Positions 58,328-64,000 of a stretch of 64,000 bases of DNA are shown in pieces. Made by a program: the position numbers and the translations under genes. Source of the DNA: Actinophytocola sp963825445 (GTDB lineage: Bacteria; Actinomycetota; Actinomycetes; Mycobacteriales; Pseudonocardiaceae); NCBI GenBank assembly GCA_963825445.1, contig CAWGTM010000012.1, positions 62,001-126,000 on the forward strand. The letters run 5' to 3'. The notes under the pieces were generated by a model. That model saw nothing but the letters and a program-made list of their open reading frames with translations, ran no database searches and had not been told where the DNA came from. Every line of letters begins with the position of its first letter. The stretch's first letter is position 1.

Positions 58328-59053
58328 ATGAGTGAGGTTCTGCGGCCGCTCACCGCACGGTCGGTCGTGCTGAGCACGCTGCTCGGCGCGCACCCGCCGC
58401 GGCTGCCGGCACGCAGCCTGGTGCGGGTGGGTCAGCTGTTCGACATCGCCGAGGGCACCATCCGGGTGGCGCTGTCCCGCATGGTCGCGGCCGGCGACCT
58501 CACCCAGGTCGACGGCGACTACCAGCTGACCGACCGGCTCCGCCACCGTCAGGCCCGCCAGGACTCGAGTCGTGCGCCGTCGACCCGGCGCTGGCGTGGC
58601 ACGTGGGAGATCGCGGTGGTCACGGCCGCGCGGCGTCCCGCGGCCGACCGCACGGCGTTCCGCCAGACGATGACCGAACTGCGGCTGGCCGAACTGCGCG
58701 AGGGCACGTGGCTGCGCCCGGACAACCTGGTCCGCCCGCGCCCGGCACCGGTGGCCGAGCAGTGCACGTTCCTCTCCGGGCGCCCGGAGTCCGACGACCT
58801 GGCCGCCATACTGTGGGACCTGCCCGGCTGGGCGGCGCGGGCACGCGAGCTGCACGACGCCCTGGACCGCGCGGACGACCTGGCGACCAGCTTCACCGTG
58901 TCGGCCGCCGTACTGCGTCACTTCCTGGCCGATCCGCTGCTGCCGAACGAACTGCTGCCGAACGATTGGCCGGGCGCGCGGCTTCGGGAGCGCTACGAGA
59001 AGTTCGACGCGTCGTTCCAGGCGATGTTGCGGGCGCATCTGGGCATCCCGTGA
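58328..59053 (+). CDS. PaaX-family transcriptional regulator
   Basis: 241 residues. N-terminal winged helix (TARSVVLSTLLGAHPPRLPA, LVRVGQLFDIAEGTIRVALS), central and C-terminal PaaX domains (WRGTWEIAVV, ELREGTWLRPDNL, LRERYEKFDASFQAMLRAHL). PaaX represses phenylacetate genes and is released by phenylacetyl-CoA; here the only neighbour under likely control is the divergent AidB-type acyl-CoA dehydrogenase, so another acyl-CoA is plausible. ATG chosen; the 47-bp spacer holds no strong palindrome I could find. Confidence 0.88.
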   Translation: MSEVLRPLTARSVVLSTLLGAHPPRLPARSLVRVGQLFDIAEGTIRVALSRMVAAGDLTQVDGDYQLTDRLRHRQARQDSSRAPSTRRWRGTWEIAVVTAARRPAADRTAFRQTMTELRLAELREGTWLRPDNLVRPRPAPVAEQCTFLSGRPESDDLAAILWDLPGWAARARELHDALDRADDLATSFTVSAAVLRHFLADPLLPNELLPNDWPGARLRERYEKFDASFQAMLRAHLGIP

Positions 59054-59090
59054 CCGACGATTCCCGGCCTCGGCGGGAGTCCCTGCTTCC

Positions 59091-59687
59091 ATGAACGAGA
59101 TCTGGACCCTGATCCACGCCGAGCGGGCCGCGCTGGCCGACGACCTGGCCGGCCTCACGACCGAGGAGTGGACGACCACGTCGCTGTGCACCGAGCTGAC
59201 GGTGCGCGAGGTACTCGCCCACCTCACGTCGTCCGCGAGTCTCACCCCACTCCGCTGGATGGCAGGCGTCATCCGCTGCCGCTTCGACTTCGACAAGCAG
59301 GTGGCCATGCGACTGGCCGAGCAACTGGGCGACTCGCCCGCCGAGACTCTGGCCCGTTTCCGGAGCGTCATCACGAGCACGACCAAACCACCGCTGCCGG
59401 TACTGGCCATGCTGGGCGAGACGATCGTCCACGGCACGGACATCCGGAAGCCGCTCGGCGTCCAGCGAAACCACCCGATCGAGACGCTGACCCGCACGGC
59501 CGAGTACTACGCGAGCACCGATCAGGTGGTCCTCGCGAAGGGCCGCATCGGCGGGCTACGCCTGGAAGCGACCGACGGCCCGTTCACCACCGGCATCGGC
59601 GCGCTCGTCAAAGGCCCCACTCTCGCGCTGATCATGGCCATGACCGGCCGCACCACGTTCAACGACCACCTGTCCCGACCCATCTAG
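59091..59687 (+). CDS. DinB-fold maleylpyruvate-isomerase-like (mycothiol-dependent) protein
   Basis: 198 residues. N-terminal DinB/MDMPI domain: LIHAERAALADDLAGLTTEEW, LCTELTVREVLAHL, ETIVHGTDIRKPLG with the usual metal histidines. Members use mycothiol as cofactor or substrate for detoxification or isomerisation. Follows PaaX after 37 nt in the same direction. Substrate unknown. Confidence 0.83.
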   Translation: MNEIWTLIHAERAALADDLAGLTTEEWTTTSLCTELTVREVLAHLTSSASLTPLRWMAGVIRCRFDFDKQVAMRLAEQLGDSPAETLARFRSVITSTTKPPLPVLAMLGETIVHGTDIRKPLGVQRNHPIETLTRTAEYYASTDQVVLAKGRIGGLRLEATDGPFTTGIGALVKGPTLALIMAMTGRTTFNDHLSRPI

Positions 59688-59696
59688 GCTGGCGAC

Positions 59697-60155
59697 GTGC
59701 TCCTACGCCCCGCCCACCACCACGAATCCGCCCTGCTCAGCGACCTCGCGTTGCGCTCGAAAGGCCACTGGGGCTACGACGCCGCGTTCCTCGAGTCGTG
59801 CCGCGAAGAACTCACCCTCACCCCCGAACTGCTCACCGAAGAACGCGCCCAGGTGGCCGAGCGGGACGGCAGGATCGTCGGCTTCTACACCCTCGCCGGC
59901 CGCCCGCCCGAGGGCCAGCTCGGCCACATGTTCGTCGAACCCGACCAGGTGAACCGAGGGATCGGCCGCCAACTGTGGGACCACGCGATCGACACGGCCG
60001 CAAGGGAAGGCATCCGCCGCATCCTCATCGAGGCCGACCCGTACGCCGAGGCCTTCTACGAAGCCATGGGCGCGATCCGCGTGGGTGAGGTTCCCTCCGG
60101 CTCCATCCCGGGGCGCGAGCTGCCACTGCTCGCGTACTACATAACTGAGCAATAA
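59697..60155 (+). CDS. GNAT-family N-acetyltransferase
   Basis: 152 residues. GNAT fold with acetyl-CoA pyrophosphate loop VEPDQVNRGIGRQLWDHAI (R/Q-x-x-G-x-G type), preceding beta strand GFYTLAGRPPEGQLGHMFVE, and GIRRILIEADPYAEAFYEAMG. GTG start 9 nt after the preceding gene. Acceptor unknown (amine, antibiotic or protein). Confidence 0.9.
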   Translation: MLLRPAHHHESALLSDLALRSKGHWGYDAAFLESCREELTLTPELLTEERAQVAERDGRIVGFYTLAGRPPEGQLGHMFVEPDQVNRGIGRQLWDHAIDTAAREGIRRILIEADPYAEAFYEAMGAIRVGEVPSGSIPGRELPLLAYYITEQ

Positions 60156-60212
60156 TCGTCGGACCGACCCCCGTGTGCGACAGCTCTCATCTGCGCTCGA
60201 TACGGTGCGCCT

Positions 60213-60941
60213 GTGATCGGCCTCCCGGACCATGTGACGACCTGCCTTTTCGATCTCGACGGCGTGCTCACCAGCACCGCCGAGCAGCATCGCGCTGCGT
60301 GGAAGGAGACGTTCGACGCCTTCCTGAGAACGCGTGACGGCTTCCAGGAGTTCACCGACGACGACTACAACAGCTACGTCGACGGTCGTCCCCGCTACGA
60401 CGGCGTGCGCTCGTTCCTCGCGTCCCGGCACATCGACCTGCCCGAGGGCGAGCCGAGTGACCCGTCGACCGCGAACACCGTGCACGGTCTCGGCAACCGG
60501 AAGAACGACCTGATCAACAAGATCATCAGCGACGGCGGGGTCAAGTCCTACCCCGGTTCCGTCCGTTATCTGGAGGCCGCGCGCGACGCGGGCCTCCGGA
60601 TCGGCGTGGTCACCTCGTCGGCCAACGGCGCCGCCGTGCTCGAGGCCGCCGACCTGGCGAAGTTCGTCGAGGCGCGGATCGACGGCGTGGTGATCACCGA
60701 ACGGGGACTGCGCGGCAAGCCCGCCCCCGACTCCTTCCTGGCCGGCGCCGAGGCGCTGGACGTCGAACCCGCTAACGCCGCGGTGTTCGAGGACGCTCTC
60801 TCGGGCGTACAGGCCGGCCGTGCCGGCAACTTCGGCTACGTCATCGGTGTCGACCGCGTGGGTCAGACCGAGGCCCTGCGTGAACAGGGCGCCGATGTGG
60901 TGGTCACCGATCTCGCCCAGCTCCTCGAGGACAACCGATGA
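60213..60941 (+). CDS. pgmB: Beta-phosphoglucomutase-family HAD hydrolase
   Basis: 242 residues. HAD motif I FDLDGVLTSTAEQHRAAW with the two aspartates, cap domain with SYVDGRPRYDGVRSFL, motif II VVTSSANG, motif III lysine in LRGKPAPDSFLAGA, motif IV FEDALSGVQAG. Interconverts beta-glucose 1-phosphate and glucose 6-phosphate. GTG start. Its stop overlaps the GH65 start (ATGA): the phosphorylase makes beta-glucose 1-phosphate and this enzyme feeds it to glycolysis. Confidence 0.93.
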   Translation: MIGLPDHVTTCLFDLDGVLTSTAEQHRAAWKETFDAFLRTRDGFQEFTDDDYNSYVDGRPRYDGVRSFLASRHIDLPEGEPSDPSTANTVHGLGNRKNDLINKIISDGGVKSYPGSVRYLEAARDAGLRIGVVTSSANGAAVLEAADLAKFVEARIDGVVITERGLRGKPAPDSFLAGAEALDVEPANAAVFEDALSGVQAGRAGNFGYVIGVDRVGQTEALREQGADVVVTDLAQLLEDNR

Positions 60942-63295
60942 ACAACGATCACGGATACCAGGTCTCCCCGTGGGAGCTGCGCTGGAAGAACCTCGACCTC
61001 GACGCGCTGGAGCGCACCGAGTCGACCTTCGCGCTGTCCAACGGCCACATCGGCCTGCGCGGCACGTTCGAGGAGGGTGAGCCCCGCGGCCTGCCCGGCA
61101 CCTACCTGAACGGCTTCTACGAGCAGTACTCGCTGCCCTACGCGGAGGCCGGCTACGGCTACCCGGAGGCCGGCCAGACGCTCGTGAACGTCACGGACGG
61201 CAAGATCATCCGACTGCTCGTGCAGGACGAGCCGCTGGACATGCGCTACGGCCGCGCACTCGAGCACAACCGGGTGCTGGACTTCCGCACCGGCACGCTG
61301 CGGCGCGAGACCGTGTGGGAGTCGCCCACCGGGCGGCGGGTGAAGGTCACGACCGAGCGGCTGGTGTCGTTCACCCAGCGCGCGGTGGCCGCCATCCGCT
61401 ACGAGGTCGAGCCGCTCGACGGCGAGGTGCAGCTGGTCGTCCAGTCCGACCTGCTGGCCAACGAGCCGATCGAGCGCAAGACCAACGACCCCCGCGTGGC
61501 CGCGCAGCTGCGTTCGCCGCTGCGCAGCGAGTTCGCGGCCGCCAAGGACTACCGGGCGGTGCTCATCCACCGCACGAAGAAGTCGCGGCTGCGGCTGGCG
61601 GCGGCCATGGACCACGAGCTGGAGACCGACGACGGTCTGCGCACGGAGATCCACGCGGAGGAGGACCTGGCGCGGCTGACCGCGGCGGTCGACGTGCCCA
61701 CCAACTCGAGGCTGCGGGTCACCAAGTACCTGGGCTACGGCTGGTCGGCGCGGCGGTCGGTGCCGGCGCTGCGCGCACAGGTCGACGCCGCGCTCTCCGG
61801 CGGCATGCAGACCGGCTGGGACGGGCTGATCGCCGAGCAGCGGGCGTTCCTCGACGAGTTCTGGCGCTCGGCCGACATCATCATCGAGGGCGACGACGAG
61901 CTGCAGCAGGCCGTGCGGTTCGCGCTGTTCCACGTGCTGCAGGCCGGGGCCCGCGGCGAGAGCCGGGCGATCGCCGCCAAGGGTCTGACCGGCCCCGGCT
62001 ACGACGGCCACTCGTTCTGGGACACCGAGACGTACGTACTCCCCGTGCTCACCTACACGATGCCGGAGGCGGCACGCGACGCGTTGCGCTGGCGGCACTC
62101 GACGCTCGACAAGGCTCGCGAGCGGGCCGCCGCGCTGAACCTGCGTGGCGCGTCGTTCCCGTGGCGGTCGATCAACGGTGCCGAGTGCTCGGCATACTGG
62201 CCGGCCGGCACGGCGGCGTTCCACGTGGGCGCGGACGTGGCCGACGCGGTCGCCCGCTACCTGGCGGCCACCGGCGACAAGGACTTCGAGCGTCACCAGG
62301 CGACCGAGCTGATGGTGGAGACCGCGCGGCTGTGGATCTCGCTGGGGCACCACGACGTGCACGGCGGGTTCCGCATCGACGGCGTCACCGGCCCCGACGA
62401 GTACAGCGCCGTGGTGGACAACAACGTCTACACGAACCTCATGGCGCAGCGGAACCTGGTCGAGGCGGCCGCGATCTGCGAGCGTCAGCCGGAGGTCGCC
62501 GGCGAACTCGGCGTCGACGAGGACGAGATCAAGTCGTGGCGCAACGCGGCCGACAAGATGGTGGTCCCCTACGACGACGTGCTCGACGTGCACCCGCAGT
62601 CCGAGCGGTTCACCGAGCACGCCGAGTGGAACTTCGAGACGACGCCGCAGGAGAACTACCCGCTGCTGCTGAACTACCCGTACTTCGACCTCTACCGCCG
62701 CCAGGTGGTCAAGCAGGCCGACCTGGTGATGGCCATGCACCTGCGTGGCGACGCGTTCACCGACGACCAGAAAGCCCGCAACGTCGCCTACTACGAGGCG
62801 CGGACCGTGCGGGACTCGTCGTTGTCGGCGTGCCCGCAGGCCGTGCTGGCGGCCGAGGTCGGCCACCTCGACCTGGCGTACGACTACTTCGCCGAGGCGG
62901 CGCTGACCGACCTGCACGACCTGCACCGCAACGTCCGCAACGGCCTGCACATCGCGTCGCTGGCCGGCGCGTGGATCGTGGCGGTCGCCGGGTTCGGCGG
63001 CATGCGTGACCACGACGGCAAGCTGAGCTTCGCGCCCCGCCTGCCGCCCGCGCTGTCGAAGATCGCGTTCCGGATGACGTTCCTGGGCAGCCGGTTCTCC
63101 GTGGACATCGAGCAGGACGCGGCCACCTACCGGCTCATGGAGGGCGAGCCGGTCGAGGTGACCCACCACGGCGAACGCATCACCATCACCGAGGCGCCGG
63201 TGAGCCGCTCGATCCCCGAAGCGCCCAAGCACCCGGCACCCACCCAGCCGTTCGGGCGGGAGCCGCACCGCAGGAGCGCTCTCGAGAACCGTTAA
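60938..63295 (+). CDS. GH65 disaccharide phosphorylase (trehalose/maltose/kojibiose type)
   Basis: 785 residues, normal for GH65. N-terminal beta-sandwich (SNGHIGLRGTFEEGEPRGLPG, YLNGFYEQYSLPYAE), (alpha/alpha)6 barrel with GHSFWDTETYVLPVL and the general-acid glutamate in GVTGPDEYSAVVDNNVYTN, phosphate-site ASLAGAWIVAVAGFGG. Inverting phosphorolysis of an alpha-glucoside to beta-glucose 1-phosphate. Which disaccharide (trehalose, maltose, kojibiose, nigerose) cannot be decided by eye. Stop codon shares TTAA with the stop of the convergent RHH gene. Confidence 0.93.
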   Translation: MNNDHGYQVSPWELRWKNLDLDALERTESTFALSNGHIGLRGTFEEGEPRGLPGTYLNGFYEQYSLPYAEAGYGYPEAGQTLVNVTDGKIIRLLVQDEPLDMRYGRALEHNRVLDFRTGTLRRETVWESPTGRRVKVTTERLVSFTQRAVAAIRYEVEPLDGEVQLVVQSDLLANEPIERKTNDPRVAAQLRSPLRSEFAAAKDYRAVLIHRTKKSRLRLAAAMDHELETDDGLRTEIHAEEDLARLTAAVDVPTNSRLRVTKYLGYGWSARRSVPALRAQVDAALSGGMQTGWDGLIAEQRAFLDEFWRSADIIIEGDDELQQAVRFALFHVLQAGARGESRAIAAKGLTGPGYDGHSFWDTETYVLPVLTYTMPEAARDALRWRHSTLDKARERAAALNLRGASFPWRSINGAECSAYWPAGTAAFHVGADVADAVARYLAATGDKDFERHQATELMVETARLWISLGHHDVHGGFRIDGVTGPDEYSAVVDNNVYTNLMAQRNLVEAAAICERQPEVAGELGVDEDEIKSWRNAADKMVVPYDDVLDVHPQSERFTEHAEWNFETTPQENYPLLLNYPYFDLYRRQVVKQADLVMAMHLRGDAFTDDQKARNVAYYEARTVRDSSLSACPQAVLAAEVGHLDLAYDYFAEAALTDLHDLHRNVRNGLHIASLAGAWIVAVAGFGGMRDHDGKLSFAPRLPPALSKIAFRMTFLGSRFSVDIEQDAATYRLMEGEPVEVTHHGERITITEAPVSRSIPEAPKHPAPTQPFGREPHRRSALENR

Positions 63296-63549
63296 AGCAG
63301 GATCACTTCCCTGGTGCCGTCCGGTCCGGACACGGTGAGACGTTCACCGTGTTCCCGGACGGCCCGGTACACGAAGTCGCCGTAGCCGACCAGACGCCGC
63401 AGCGCCTCGGTCAGGGTGACGCCCTCGCGTTCGATGACATTTTCCAGTGCGCGCACCGTCTCCGGTGAGATCGCGACGTTGATCCGTTTGGGTTCCGGGG
63501 TGGGGTGGCTCTGTCGAGCCTCGTCGACGTCCGGGCGGTTACCCGACAT
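63292..63549 (-). CDS. Ribbon-helix-helix (CopG-type) DNA-binding protein
   Basis: 85 residues. Strand RINVAISPETVRALENVIER followed by GVTLTEALRRLVGYGDFV matches RHH repressors or antitoxins; a C-terminal RLTVSGPDGTREVILL strand follows. No toxin gene is adjacent, so it is an orphan or controls the gene at the right edge. Start at ATG giving MSGNRPDVDEAR; a 20-codon upstream extension is possible. Confidence 0.78.
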   Translation of the reverse strand: MSGNRPDVDEARQSHPTPEPKRINVAISPETVRALENVIEREGVTLTEALRRLVGYGDFVYRAVREHGERLTVSGPDGTREVILL

Positions 63550-63887
63550 GACCACATCCTGATCTGTGCGAAGACCCCGCGGGTGGGTCGAGCGCTGCAT
63601 GGCACCCATACCAGCACTTCCTGACGACTGATTGGCCCTGTTCGTGATCCCGCCCCGGACTCAAGCCTCGGAAGGCCTGTCCGCCGCCAGCGTAGGGCGA
63701 CCTTACTCAGTTTCGCACGCTGCATACACAGAAGCAACACGTACTACGCACACGATTGCCGTTGTTTATGTGGCACTCTGGAGTTACTCTGCTCTATAGA
63801 GTGATGTTCGCATCGCGAACACCTCACTCCGGTCCCGCTTCCGGCGGTGCCATGCATCGCCGGACACCAGTGAAGGAACGGCGAGCC
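63550..63887. promoter_or_regulatory. 338-bp intergenic region with two palindromes
   Basis: Less GC-rich than its surroundings. Holds CTCTATAGAG (63792-63801, perfect) and TGTTCGC-ATC-GCGAACA (63805-63821, perfect 7-bp arms), four bases apart and about 67-96 bp before the last gene. Both could be operators for that gene or for the divergent RHH gene. The GTTC...GAAC order is the reverse of an SOS box, so LexA is unlikely. Nothing coding was seen here. Confidence 0.5.
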
Positions 63888-64000
63888 ATGCAGGACACCA
63901 GCCCGGCAGCGAGCCATCCGCGCCCCGAGCCGACCGCCGGCCGTGACGCCGATGGTGTCGCGCAGGCTGAGGTCACCTGGTTCGAGGAAGTCGGCGAACA
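63888..64000 (+). CDS. Unidentified gene, 3' end cut by window edge
   Basis: ATG preceded by GAAGGAACGG. The 37 visible codons (start MQDTSPAASHPRPEPTAG, then AEVTWFEEVGE) form a disordered proline-rich N-terminus leading into a first structured segment and stay open to the window end. No family can be named from so little. Third-position GC is high and the spacing to the ribosome site is good. Confidence 0.55.
   Translation, partial: MQDTSPAASHPRPEPTAGRDADGVAQAEVTWFEEVGE

Noticed and set aside
63805..63821. Possible LexA/SOS box
   Set aside because: The order is GTTC...GAAC rather than GAAC...GTTC, and no DNA-repair gene is visible next to it.

Overview
The window is uniformly GC-rich (about 70 percent, strong G/C bias at third codon positions), with many GTG/TTG starts, 1-4 nt gene overlaps, mycothiol-type (DinB/MDMPI) enzymes, a DasR-like site pair before a chitinase, DUF742, ECF42 and PaaX/PucR-type regulators. 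This points to a filamentous actinomycete, most plausibly Pseudonocardiales (Saccharothrix/Lentzea/Amycolatopsis-like); the family assignment is inference. It looks like chromosomal accessory/metabolic DNA. I saw no rRNA, tRNA, CRISPR array, transposase or phage gene.

Layout. 1-8 kb: end of a GT4 glycosyltransferase; a four-gene minus-strand operon metX-metY-CoA-binding protein-PLP dehydratase (transsulfuration/methionine); divergent OsmC, flavin monooxygenase and fatty-acid desaturase. 8-11 kb: DUF5829 secreted protein and a CBM2-Fn3-GH18 chitinase sharing an intergenic region with two DasR-type operators. 11-15 kb: carboxymuconolactone-decarboxylase-like protein, TPP enzyme and Tat-exported amidohydrolase. 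15-20 kb: esterase plus heterodimeric ABC pair, divergent from a PucR-like regulator. 20-25 kb: YCII/ECF42 sigma pair, DHFR-like reductase, small kinases, MOSC protein. 25-27.5 kb: TetR, AurF-type diiron oxygenase and its likely electron donor, a ferredoxin-fused FprB-type reductase. 27.5-34.8 kb: a large membrane protein and a partial myo-inositol operon (iolC, Cgl0159-type aldolase, iolB, mmsA) with a divergent GntR repressor. 35-43 kb: S4 protein, secreted esterase, AraC, an orphan DUF742 protein, a frame-broken Imm49 immunity protein, an XRE/aldo-keto reductase pair, STAS, PhoU. 42.7-50.8 kb: a carbohydrate locus (GH71/99-like enzyme, GntR-LacI hybrid repressor, ABC sugar importer, epimerase, ThuA, Gfo/Idh/MocA). 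Its regulator and importer genes carry roughly twenty single-base frame disruptions. 50.8-53.9 kb: a six-copy 21-nt-periodic repeat, an ABC exporter with its TetR, a small membrane protein. 53.9-56.5 kb: a flavoprotein disulfide reductase, divergent from a MerR regulator with the MerR-type metal cysteines, followed by a 16-residue five-cysteine microORF, a hairpin and a VOC protein. 56.5-60 kb: a 131-bp inverted-repeat element holding a decayed AidB tail, then AidB-type acyl-CoA dehydrogenase and PaaX. 60-64 kb: GNAT, beta-phosphoglucomutase and GH65 phosphorylase (disaccharide phosphorolysis), a ribbon-helix-helix protein and the start of a further gene.

The strongest candidates for something undescribed are the MerR / polycysteine microORF / hairpin / VOC arrangement (55.5-56.4 kb), the convergent-gene repeat at 50,843-50,975, and the inverted-repeat element at 56,482-56,612. 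The dense frameshift patch at 44.2-48.3 kb is most simply a consensus-quality problem in the assembly, but it decides how eight kilobases of sugar-utilisation genes should be read.
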